Below are positions 9,963-17,713 of a stretch of DNA of 64,000 bases, one piece after another; the stretch's first letter is position 1; every line of letters starts with the position of its first letter. The DNA comes from Bradyrhizobium barranii subsp. apii (GTDB taxonomy: Bacteria > Pseudomonadota > Alphaproteobacteria > Rhizobiales > Xanthobacteraceae): positions 5,020,501 to 5,084,500 of the forward strand of contig NZ_CP096255.1 of NCBI RefSeq assembly GCF_011516635.5, written 5' to 3'. The position numbers and the translations under genes are program-made. The notes below the pieces were generated by a model. The model ran no database searches, had not been told where the DNA came from, and was given only the letters and a program-made list of their open reading frames with translations.

Positions 9963-11669
9963 ATGAGTAGCAAGCTTCCGCCAGAAGAATCGCACGACGT
10001 TGCGCCGCAATCGGGCGGCGGAATGAAACGCCGCGATCTGCTGCTGAGCGGCAGTTCGCTTGTGGCCGCTTCGGCGCTCTCGGCCGTCGGGCTGACAACG
10101 CCGGCACAAGCGCAGCAGCCGGCAGCAGCGCCCGCAGCGGCCGGCCAGCGGCCGAACATCGTCTTTATCATGGGTGACGACATCGGCTGGTTCAATATCG
10201 GCGCCTACCACCAGGGCATCATGGCAAGCCGGACACCGAACCTCGACAAGCTCGCCGCAGAAGGCATGCGCTTCACCGACTATTACGCCGAGGCGAGTTG
10301 CACGGCGGGCCGCGCCAATTTCATCACAGGCGAACTGCCAATCCGCACCGGGCTAACCACGGTCGGCCAGGCTGGCTCCCCGATCGGAATGCCGGCGCAG
10401 GCACCGACGATCGCGACCGCACTAAAATCCATGGGCTACACCACGGGGCAGTTCGGCAAGAACCACCTCGGCGACCTCAACGAATTCCTGCCGACCATGC
10501 ACGGCTTCGACGAGTTCTTCGGCTATCTGTACCACCTCGACGCGATGGAAGACCCGGCCCACCGCAACTACCCGCAAGCGCTACTGGCCACCGTCGGTCC
10601 GCGCAACATGGTTCATTCCTGGGCGACCGACGTCGACGATCCGACGGTGCAGACGCGCTGGGGCAAGATCGGCAAGCAAAAGATCGAGGACTCCGGACCG
10701 CTTTATCCAAAGCGGATGGAGACGGTGGATGACGAAATCCTGAAGATCACGTTCGACTTCATCGACAAGGCCAAGCGGGACAACAAGCCGTTCTTCGTCT
10801 GGCTCAACCCGACGCGCATGCACGTCGTCACGCACCTTTCGGAAAAATACGAGAACATGCGCAACTCCGAAAACGGCTGGTCGGTTTCCGAGGGCGGATT
10901 CGCCCAACTGGACGATATCGTCGGCGCCGTCATGAAGAAGCTCAAGGACGAGGGCTTCGACGACAACACGATCGTCGCGTTCACAACCGACAATGGCGCG
11001 GAGAACTTCACCTGGCCTGATGGCGGACAGACGCCATTTGCAGGCGGCAAGGGAACGGCCATGGAAGGCGGTTTCCGCGTGCCCTGCATGATCCGCTGGC
11101 CGGGCAAGGTGCCGGCGGGAAAGGTCGAGAACGGCATTATCTCCGGACTCGACTGGTTCCCGACCTTCGTCGCCGCAGCGGGCAATCCGAATATTGCCGA
11201 CGAGTTGAGGAAAGGAAAGCAACTCGCCGGCAAGACCTACAAGGTCTTCCTCGACGGATACAACCAGATGGATCTGATTACCGGAAAGGGCCCGTCTGCC
11301 CGCCACTCGGTCTTCTATTTCACCGAGGGCACACTGAGCGCGGTGCGTATCGACGACTTCAAGTATCGCTTCACCGATCAGCCAAGCGGCTGGTTGGGCG
11401 CCACGGTCAAGGTTGATTGGCCGATCCTCACCAATATCCGCCTTGATCCCTTCGAACGCACGAACATGCCCAACGGCGCGCAGGGGTCGTTGGCATTCTA
11501 TAACTGGTTTGTTTACGAGTTCTGGCGGTTCCAGTTCGTGCAGCAGGAGGTCGGCAAGCTCGCCCAGACGGCGATCGAGTTCCCGCCGATGCAGAAGGGG
11601 GCGAGCTTCAATCTGGAAGCGGTCAAGGAGCAGATCGAAAAGGCCATGCAGTCGCAGGCTGGCAAGTAG
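9963..11669 (+). CDS. Sulfatase, Cys-type, Tat-exported
   Basis: This 568-residue sulfatase has a twin-arginine signal: a ~20-residue polar leader, then 'MKRRDLLLSGSSLVAASALS' and an AQA-type cleavage site near residue 50. The metal motif is 'IVFIMGDDIGW' and the formylglycine site is CTAGR (Cys113, Arg117). Cytoplasmic modification by FGE followed by Tat export of the folded enzyme would be consistent. GGAGGAG precedes the ATG. It is a close tandem paralogue of the next gene, and even the upstream leader is duplicated. The substrate is unknown. Confidence 0.94.
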   Translation: MSSKLPPEESHDVAPQSGGGMKRRDLLLSGSSLVAASALSAVGLTTPAQAQQPAAAPAAAGQRPNIVFIMGDDIGWFNIGAYHQGIMASRTPNLDKLAAEGMRFTDYYAEASCTAGRANFITGELPIRTGLTTVGQAGSPIGMPAQAPTIATALKSMGYTTGQFGKNHLGDLNEFLPTMHGFDEFFGYLYHLDAMEDPAHRNYPQALLATVGPRNMVHSWATDVDDPTVQTRWGKIGKQKIEDSGPLYPKRMETVDDEILKITFDFIDKAKRDNKPFFVWLNPTRMHVVTHLSEKYENMRNSENGWSVSEGGFAQLDDIVGAVMKKLKDEGFDDNTIVAFTTDNGAENFTWPDGGQTPFAGGKGTAMEGGFRVPCMIRWPGKVPAGKVENGIISGLDWFPTFVAAAGNPNIADELRKGKQLAGKTYKVFLDGYNQMDLITGKGPSARHSVFYFTEGTLSAVRIDDFKYRFTDQPSGWLGATVKVDWPILTNIRLDPFERTNMPNGAQGSLAFYNWFVYEFWRFQFVQQEVGKLAQTAIEFPPMQKGASFNLEAVKEQIEKAMQSQAGK

Positions 11670-11687
11670 CAGATAAATATGAGGTGA

Positions 11688-11714
11688 GCGGGCGCTCCGC
11701 GTCGGAGCGCCCGC
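11688..11714 (+). terminator. Intercistronic GC hairpin 2
   Basis: A perfect 12-bp stem (11688-11699 with 11703-11714) with a 3-nt loop lies 18 bp after the second sulfatase. It shares its base with the hairpins at 9811 and 13550, while the upper stem differs by compensating changes. This suggests that the structure is conserved. There is no T-run. Confidence 0.6.
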
Positions 11715-11839
11715 CAACGGAATAGCGAGCAAGTGATCCAAGAGGCCGCGTCGGGCCGGTCACCACCTCCACAAGCCACGCCGGCTTCCGATGCGTCAAG
11801 CGAACAGAGCCAATTGCGTAACAACGGGAGGAGTACGTC

Positions 11840-13525
11840 ATGAGCAATAAGCTTCCACCTGGAGATTCCCACGACGCTACTCCACAATCGGGCGGCGGAA
11901 TGAAACGCCGCGATCTTTTGCTGAGCGGGAGTTCTCTTGTCGCCGCTTCGGCGCTCTCGGCTGTCGGGCTGACAACCGCGGTACAGGCGCAGCAGCCGGC
12001 ACCCGCGCCAGCCGGGCAGCGGCCGAACATCGTCGTCATCATGGGGGACGACATCGGCATGTGGAATATCGGCGCATATCACCGCGGCCTGATGGCCGGC
12101 CGGACGCCCAATCTCGACAAGCTCGCCGCCGAAGGCATGCTGTTCACCGATTACTATGCCGAGGCGAGCTGCACGGCAGGTCGCGCCAACTTCATCACCG
12201 GTGAATTGCCAATCCGCACCGGCATGACCACTGTCGGCCAGGCCGGCGCTGCCATCGGCATACCCGCGCAGGCCGTGACCATCGCCACGGCGTTGAAAGG
12301 AATGGGTTACGCCACCGGCCAGTTTGGCAAGAATCACCTTGGCGACAAGAATGAATTCTTGCCGACAGTGCACGGCTTCGACGAGTTCTTCGGTTACCTC
12401 TATCACCTCGACGCAATGGAAGACCCCGCGCACCCAAACTACCCGCAGGATCTGCTGAACGTCGTCGGTCCACGCAACATGCTTCATACCTATGCGACCA
12501 ACGACCCGCGTTGGGGCAAGGTTGGCAAGCAGAAGATCGAGGATGCTGGAACGCTCTATCCCAAGCGAATGGAGACCGTGGACGACGAAATCCGCGACCT
12601 GGCGATCAAGTTCATCGAGAAGGCCAAGGCCGACAACAAGCCGTTCTTCCTGTGGCTCAATCCAACCCGGATGCACATCGTCACGCATCTTTCACCAAAG
12701 TACGAGGCGACGCGCAACTCCAAGAACGGCTGGTCGATACATGAAGCCGGCATGGCGCAGCTCGATGACGACGTCGGCATGGTGATGCAGAAGCTCAAGG
12801 ATATGGGCGTGGACGACAACACCATCGTGGTCTTCACCACCGACAACGGCACCGAGGTCTTCACCTGGCCCGATGGCGGGCAGACGCCTTTCGCGCAGAG
12901 CAAAGGCACCGTCATGGAAGGTGGCTTCCGCGTGCCCTGCATGATCCGTTGGCCGGGCAAGGTGCCGGCCGGCAAGGTCGAGAACGGCATCATTTCCGGT
13001 CTGGACTGGTTTCCGACCTTGCTGGCGGCCGCCGGCAACCCGAACATTGCAGAGGAGCTGCAGAAGGGCAAACAGATCGGTGACACGACCTATAAGTGCT
13101 ATCTGGACGGCTATAACCAGATGGACATGATTACCGGCAAGGGGCCGTCGAACCGGCACGAAATCTTTTACTTCGGAGAGAGCGAACTCGGTGCCGTGCG
13201 CATCGACGACTTCAAGTATCGCTTCATCGACCAGCCAAAAGGCTGGCTCGGCGAAAAAACCAAGGTTGACGTGCCCTATTTGACCAATCTTCGCCTCGAT
13301 CCATTCGAGCGCACGGGCTGGCCCGATAACGGGAGTAAAGAAGGCGCGCAGCAATACTTCGACTGGTTCAAATACGAATTCTGGCGCTTTGTATTTGTTC
13401 AGCAGCAGGTGGAAAAGCTGGCGATGACGGCGATCGAGTTTCCGCCGATGCAAAAGGGCGCGAGTTTCAACCTCGATGCCGTGAAGGCGAAAATCGAGGC
13501 GGCCCGGGCGGCGGTGGGCAAGTAG
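11840..13525 (+). CDS. Sulfatase, Cys-type, Tat-exported (tandem paralogue)
   Basis: This 561-residue paralogue of the preceding gene has the same signal ('MKRRDLLLSGSSLVAASALS'), the metal motif 'IVVIMGDDIGM' and CTAGR (Cys111, Arg115). Similarity runs over the whole length, with differences clustered in loops (for example around residues 210-235) and near the C-terminus (about 475-515), which could reflect different substrates. GGGAGGAG precedes the ATG. The duplicated upstream leader shows that the copying unit included the intergenic region. Confidence 0.94.
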   Translation: MSNKLPPGDSHDATPQSGGGMKRRDLLLSGSSLVAASALSAVGLTTAVQAQQPAPAPAGQRPNIVVIMGDDIGMWNIGAYHRGLMAGRTPNLDKLAAEGMLFTDYYAEASCTAGRANFITGELPIRTGMTTVGQAGAAIGIPAQAVTIATALKGMGYATGQFGKNHLGDKNEFLPTVHGFDEFFGYLYHLDAMEDPAHPNYPQDLLNVVGPRNMLHTYATNDPRWGKVGKQKIEDAGTLYPKRMETVDDEIRDLAIKFIEKAKADNKPFFLWLNPTRMHIVTHLSPKYEATRNSKNGWSIHEAGMAQLDDDVGMVMQKLKDMGVDDNTIVVFTTDNGTEVFTWPDGGQTPFAQSKGTVMEGGFRVPCMIRWPGKVPAGKVENGIISGLDWFPTLLAAAGNPNIAEELQKGKQIGDTTYKCYLDGYNQMDMITGKGPSNRHEIFYFGESELGAVRIDDFKYRFIDQPKGWLGEKTKVDVPYLTNLRLDPFERTGWPDNGSKEGAQQYFDWFKYEFWRFVFVQQQVEKLAMTAIEFPPMQKGASFNLDAVKAKIEAARAAVGK

Positions 13526-13549
13526 CGCCTGGCATCGACTGGTTTCATG

Positions 13550-13578
13550 GCGGGCGCACCGAACTCCTGTGCGCCCGC
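13550..13578 (+). terminator. Intercistronic GC hairpin 3
   Basis: A perfect 10-bp stem (13550-13559 with 13569-13578) lies between the third sulfatase and the HAD gene, 23 bp before its start. It shares its GCGGGCGCA-like base with the hairpins at 9811 and 11688. Since the HAD gene follows so closely, an RNA-processing role is at least as likely as termination. Confidence 0.55.
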
Positions 13579-13601
13579 TTGGCAACGGAAAGGAGTCGAC
13601 C

Positions 13602-14636
13602 TTGAAACCGATCATCCGTTTTCCTGCTATCGATCGCCGCATCCTGCTCTCGTCACTGGCCGTCCTTCCCTTGCTCTCCGCCTCACTCCGCTCCACCTCC
13701 GCGCTGGCACAGGCACGCGATCCACTCCCGTCCTTGAACGAGGGGGCGACCAAGGCTTCGATCCTCGATTTCGTCGCGCGGGTCACGACGCAAGGCGGGC
13801 CTTTCTTCGTGCCGGTCGAGCAGCGCATCGCGACCTTCGACAATGACGGCACACTATGGGTCGAGCAGCCGATGTATGTGCAACTGGCCTTCGCCCTCGA
13901 CCGCGTGAAGGCCATGGCGCCAATGCATCCGGAATGGAAGACCAAGCAGCCGTTCGCGGCGGTGCTCGACAACGATCTGAAGGCGCTGGCGGCTTCCGGC
14001 GAAAAGGGATTGGTCGAGATCATCGCGGTAACTCATGCCGGCATGACGACGGCAGAGTTCGAGAAAATCGTGACCGACTGGCTCGCGACCGCGCGCGACC
14101 GTCGCTTCAAGCGCCCTTATACTGAGCTCGTCTATCAGCCGATGCTGGAACTGCTTGCCTACCTCAGGGCCAACGGCTTCAAGACCTTCATCGTGTCGGG
14201 TGGCGGCATCGAGTTCATGCGGCCCTGGACCGAGCGGATCTACGGGGTGCCGTCGGAACAGGTGGTCGGATCGTCGATCAAAACCCGATTTGAGATCAAG
14301 GACGGTGCGCCAACGCTCTTCCGGCTGCCCGACATCAATTTCATCGACGACAAGGCGGGCAAGCCGATCGGCATCAACGAGCACATTGGCCGGCGTCCGA
14401 TCGCCGCCTTCGGCAACTCCGACGGCGATCTCGAAATGCTGCAATGGACGACGCTCGGCGCCAGTGGCGCGCGGTTCGGCCTGATCGTCCACCATACCGA
14501 TGCGGAACGCGAATATGCCTATGACCGCGACTCGCATTTCGGGAAACTCGACGTCGCGCTCGACGCCGCGGCCGTCAACAAGTGGGCGGTCGTCGACATG
14601 AAAAAGGACTGGAAGCGCATCTTTGCCTTCGACTGA
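13602..14636 (+). CDS. Secreted HAD-family phosphatase
   Basis: This 344-residue protein has a signal peptide (hydrophobic stretch about residues 14-35, cleavage after ALAQA). The HAD motifs are 'FDNDGTLW' (nucleophile Asp), 'FIVSGGG' (motif II Ser) and 'GNSDGDLEM' (motif IV Asp pair). TTG at 13602 is the best start because GGAAAGGAG lies 6 bases upstream; the in-frame ATG at 13569 lies inside the intercistronic hairpin. It ends the sulfatase cassette and would act in the same extracytoplasmic space, perhaps removing phosphate where the others remove sulfate. The specificity is unknown. Confidence 0.88.
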   Translation: MKPIIRFPAIDRRILLSSLAVLPLLSASLRSTSALAQARDPLPSLNEGATKASILDFVARVTTQGGPFFVPVEQRIATFDNDGTLWVEQPMYVQLAFALDRVKAMAPMHPEWKTKQPFAAVLDNDLKALAASGEKGLVEIIAVTHAGMTTAEFEKIVTDWLATARDRRFKRPYTELVYQPMLELLAYLRANGFKTFIVSGGGIEFMRPWTERIYGVPSEQVVGSSIKTRFEIKDGAPTLFRLPDINFIDDKAGKPIGINEHIGRRPIAAFGNSDGDLEMLQWTTLGASGARFGLIVHHTDAEREYAYDRDSHFGKLDVALDAAAVNKWAVVDMKKDWKRIFAFD

Positions 14637-14644
14637 CATCCTCT

Positions 14645-14712
14645 AAGGACCCATACGTGCCATCTGGACGGCAATAGCCAGTGGACATGGTTACCGGCAA
14701 GAGGGACCCAAC
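14645..14712 (+). pseudogene. Sulfatase gene fragment (debris)
   Basis: About 65 bp directly behind the HAD gene align with positions ~13085-13148 of the third sulfatase, sharing the runs CATCTGGACGGC-like and TTACCGGCAA, with scattered substitutions and one deletion that shifts the frame. No start, stop or flanking sulfatase sequence remains. It looks like a relic of a further tandem copy or a recombination scar. Confidence 0.7.
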
Positions 14713-14903
14713 GCATTCCGGACTTGCACACCGACCATCTTTGTCGCCTGCGGCACCGCGTTCGAGGCGCGGACGTCCGCTGTTAACGCAAGGAGGACAT
14801 CAGCCGGCGTTCCCGAGATCTGCTGGGCGAAGGTCGGACCAATTGTGAGAGCCAGAACGGAGGTCGACCATACCAATGCGCGCATGGTGGGAGTGATGTT
14901 CAT
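14691..14903 (-). pseudogene. Truncated arylsulfatase-like N-terminus
   Basis: A 70-codon frame starts 'MNITPTMRALVWSTSVLALT' with a Sec signal and 'FAQQISGTP', which resembles the mature start of large bacterial arylsulfatases (from memory), after a GGGAG ribosome-binding site. Similarity fades after ~33 residues and the frame ends in the sulfatase debris at 14645-14712. I read it as the stump of a divergent sulfatase gene. It could instead be a small exported peptide. Confidence 0.4.
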
Positions 14904-15060
14904 GGTCAGACTCCCTCGAATTGACTATTCGAAGCTAAACCTGCGAACAGCATGCGCCACACGCTTCAGGATGGCCGCATCGCCATCGACCACAATCACG
15001 AAGCGCCATCATGTCCGTGTAGCCCCGGTACGGGCGTGCGCCAAGAGTCTTGGCCGACCG

Positions 15061-15074
15061 TTGATCCAGATCAA
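15061..15074 (+). promoter_or_regulatory. FNR/FixK-type box upstream of the ParB-like gene
   Basis: The 14-mer TTGATCCAGATCAA is a perfect TTGAT-N4-ATCAA dyad, 187 bp before the ParB-like start. TTATAA near 15110 could belong to its promoter. It lies in the otherwise gene-free stretch 14904-15261, where I see nothing else. It may drive the ParB-like/aquaporin/marC unit or, on the other strand, the vanished sulfatase. Confidence 0.65.
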
Positions 15075-15261
15075 TGGAATAGTCCACCGTGAGCACAACG
15101 AAGGGTCGTTGTTATAAAGGCGGGCTTTGCCGACGGGCGCTGAGAATGTCCGGTGATCGGGACGGACCGGACGCGGCTGGCCTCGGGGTCGGTTGCTGAC
15201 GAGGCGACGACGTCTTCTAAAAGCGAACATTTCCGGACTAGTGATCAAAGAAGTCTGCACG

Positions 15262-15882
15262 ATGTCGGACCGTGAACCCATTCTCAAGCCCGTTGCGATC
15301 GCAGACCTGCGCCCGACCCAGATGACGGTCGGCATTCGGGAGGTCAAGGAGAAGCGCAAGCGCTGGCGCGACGAGAGCAAAGAGAAAGGAGCCGAGTTCT
15401 TGGGCAAGCACATGATCCCGGTCGTGCTTGGCCCGAAGGACCGCCACTACGTCATCGATCATCACCACCTGGCGCGTGCGCTCCATGAAGAAGGGGTCGA
15501 AGAGGTATTGGTTACCGTGGTGAAAAACCTCAGGACGCTGGAGCCCGATTCGTTCTGGTTCGTCTTGGACAATCAAAGCTGGATGCATTCGTACGACGAC
15601 GAGGGCCGTCTGCGCCCTTACAAGGATTTGCCGAAGACCGTGGCCGGGCTTGTTGACGATCCGTTCCGCTCGTTGGCGGGCGAACTGCGGCGCGCCGGCG
15701 GGTACGCCAAGGACACGACGCCGTTCAGCGAGTTCTTGTGGGCGGATTTTTTGCGTCGCCGGGTCAAGCGCAAAACCGTAGAGACCCACTTCGAGGCCGC
15801 TCTCGAGCAAGCCCTGGAATTGTCTAAAAACGAGGAGGCGAGCTACCTGCCCGGCTGGTGTGGTCCCGTCTTGGAGGATTGA
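15262..15882 (+). CDS. ParB-like (ParBc_2-type) protein
   Basis: This 206-residue cytoplasmic protein of the ParB/sulfiredoxin-fold group has the conserved 'VIDHHHLARAL' motif (Asp66-His69). It is rich in charged residues and has no helix-turn-helix like that of chromosomal ParB, so the old label 'chromosome partitioning' is probably wrong. I chose the ATG at 15262 over an upstream frame extension because the family starts with a similar short lead. It is followed in the same direction by an aquaporin (115 bp) and marC. The function of the family is not known to me. Confidence 0.75.
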   Translation: MSDREPILKPVAIADLRPTQMTVGIREVKEKRKRWRDESKEKGAEFLGKHMIPVVLGPKDRHYVIDHHHLARALHEEGVEEVLVTVVKNLRTLEPDSFWFVLDNQSWMHSYDDEGRLRPYKDLPKTVAGLVDDPFRSLAGELRRAGGYAKDTTPFSEFLWADFLRRRVKRKTVETHFEAALEQALELSKNEEASYLPGWCGPVLED

Positions 15883-15997
15883 AGGCATGCCTATCCCGCT
15901 CGAAAAATCCGCAAGCGCGCCGAAGACCTGAGGAGCCGTGCTGGCCCGGTGCGAGAGGCTAACGGACAGCGGCATCGACTAGAGGAAAGAGCAGCTC

Positions 15998-16807
15998 ATG
16001 GCGCAAACAGAGGCCGACAGAACGCTGAGCCATCTGGATCACGAGCTTGTCGCGTCGCTAAACGACTTCCACGATCCGAACCAAGAGTGGCGCCGCCTCT
16101 TCTCGGAGCTGCTCGGAACGTTCTTCCTCGTCCTCGTGGCCGCCGGTGGCGGCATGATGGGGCAGGCCTTTCCCGGCACGATCAGCCGTGCCGCTGCGGT
16201 CGTCGCACCCGGTCTGATGGTGATGGCGATCATCCTCTTCATGGGCAAAGTGTCCGGCGCTCATCTCAATCCCGCGGTCAGTATCGCGTTCTCGGTGCGT
16301 GGCGACTTCCCGTGGCGTCGCGTACCGGGATATATCGTCGTGCAGTTGATCGGGGCGACGCTCGCGGCACTGTTCCTGCACGCCGTGATCAACGTGTCGG
16401 CCAGCTACGGGTCGAACTATCCCGCGTCGGGATACTCCGCGTCCGATGCGTTCCTGATGGAGGCCGTGCTGACCCTCGGTCTCGTCAGCGTCATTCTCGG
16501 CACGGCGTCAGGCGCTCAGAACATCGGGATCATCGGCGCGATCGGCGTCGGCGCGTACATTGCGCTCGCCGGGCTGTGGGGGAGCCCTATCTCGGGAGCG
16601 TCGATGAACCCAGCGCGCACGTTCGGCCCGAACTTGATCGCGACCGACTTCACGAGCTACTGGGTGTATGTCGCAGGTCCACTCGTGGGTGCAGTTCTCG
16701 CAGTGGGTGCAGCATGGGTGCTCCGCGGTGCCGGCGGCGGCCGCGCGGGCTCAGGTGCGGCACAGGGGAGCCTTTTCACCGAAGTCGAGCACCCGGAGAA
16801 AGGGTGA
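15998..16807 (+). CDS. MIP-family channel (aquaporin)
   Basis: This 269-residue membrane channel of the major intrinsic protein family has six hydrophobic segments and both pore loops, with NPA at residues 91-93 ('SGAHLNPAVS') and 204-206 ('SGASMNPARTFGPN'). The Arg207 of the selectivity filter is present, as in water-selective aquaporins. It has an unusually long polar N-terminus (about 35 residues) and a Gly/Ala-rich tail. It lies between the ParB-like gene and marC (12 bp gap), presumably in one operon. Confidence 0.92.
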   Translation: MAQTEADRTLSHLDHELVASLNDFHDPNQEWRRLFSELLGTFFLVLVAAGGGMMGQAFPGTISRAAAVVAPGLMVMAIILFMGKVSGAHLNPAVSIAFSVRGDFPWRRVPGYIVVQLIGATLAALFLHAVINVSASYGSNYPASGYSASDAFLMEAVLTLGLVSVILGTASGAQNIGIIGAIGVGAYIALAGLWGSPISGASMNPARTFGPNLIATDFTSYWVYVAGPLVGAVLAVGAAWVLRGAGGGRAGSGAAQGSLFTEVEHPEKG

Positions 16808-17110
16808 GGCGCAGGCATAATGGGTCATGAACTCTCGCTGTTCGTGGGTACGTTCGCGACCTTGCTCGCGATAATAAATCCGTTCGAGGTCCTGCCGGTC
16901 TATCTGAAGATGCTGGAAGGCAAGGACGCCGCCACACATCGCAAGGTGGCATGGAAAGCTTGCCTCTATGCGCTGCTTCTATCTCTCTTTTTCTTGATCT
17001 TCGGAACGCTGATCCTACGCTTGTTCGGCGTGCCGCTGAGCATGGTCCGCATCGTCGGCGGGATCATCCGTAAGCGTAGCTCTGCGGCCCTTTTGAATGG
17101 CGCTTGACGC

Positions 17111-17713
17111 CTATTTTGTTCGCGTGGCGCGTCGCCGCGGCTTCCTTGTGTCGGACAACGCGTTGACGGCGGCTTCGAGTGCCTTCCGGTCGACGACGTT
17201 GGGATCGAACCGCTCCGGGCCCCAGAGGCGCATGTGTCCGTGCTCGGGATGGGCGGGGTCGCTGATGGCGGCGAGGTATTCGGCATAGCCTGGCGCACCG
17301 CCGACGTCTTCCGGAGGACAACGACCGGCGGCCTCGAGCAGGAAGGGAAGCCCCTCCGTCGTGGTGTTCTCGAACCATTTTTCGAGCTTGATCACATGGT
17401 CCCAGCTGTCGCCGAAGTCATAGAGATAGTGGATCGTCTTGGCGCCGGTCTCGCGAACGATATCGCACAGCCGCGCTTTGCGGGCATCCATGGGCTGGTG
17501 ACCGTAATCATTGTCGGGGTCGGGAATCCCCCAATGTGCCTCACCAGCAAAGAACTCGAAGAGGTGACTGTTCGTCCAGCCGAATGCCTCCTGAAGCGTC
17601 AGATGCAGCCGATCAAGGCGCAGGGTGACGGGTACGACAAGGCGACGCATCACCTCCGGCTTCACATCCTTGAGGGTCACCTTGATCCGGACCGCGGTCG
17701 TGTTCAGGCTCAT
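17111..17713 (-). CDS. pRiA4b ORF-3-like passenger protein of the IS66 element
   Basis: This 200-residue protein of the plasmid pRiA4b ORF-3 family (PRiA4_ORF3) has typical features such as 'HLTLQEAFGWTNSHLFEF', 'YLYDFGDSWDHVIKLEKW' and 'PPEDVGGAPGY'. Its ATG overlaps the tnpC stop by 4 bp (ATGA), so it is translationally coupled to the transposase. It lies inside the inverted repeats and therefore moves with the element. The family's biochemical role is unknown, and it is not required for transposition in ordinary IS66 elements. Confidence 0.88.
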   Translation of the reverse strand: MSLNTTAVRIKVTLKDVKPEVMRRLVVPVTLRLDRLHLTLQEAFGWTNSHLFEFFAGEAHWGIPDPDNDYGHQPMDARKARLCDIVRETGAKTIHYLYDFGDSWDHVIKLEKWFENTTTEGLPFLLEAAGRCPPEDVGGAPGYAEYLAAISDPAHPEHGHMRLWGPERFDPNVVDRKALEAAVNALSDTRKPRRRATRTK

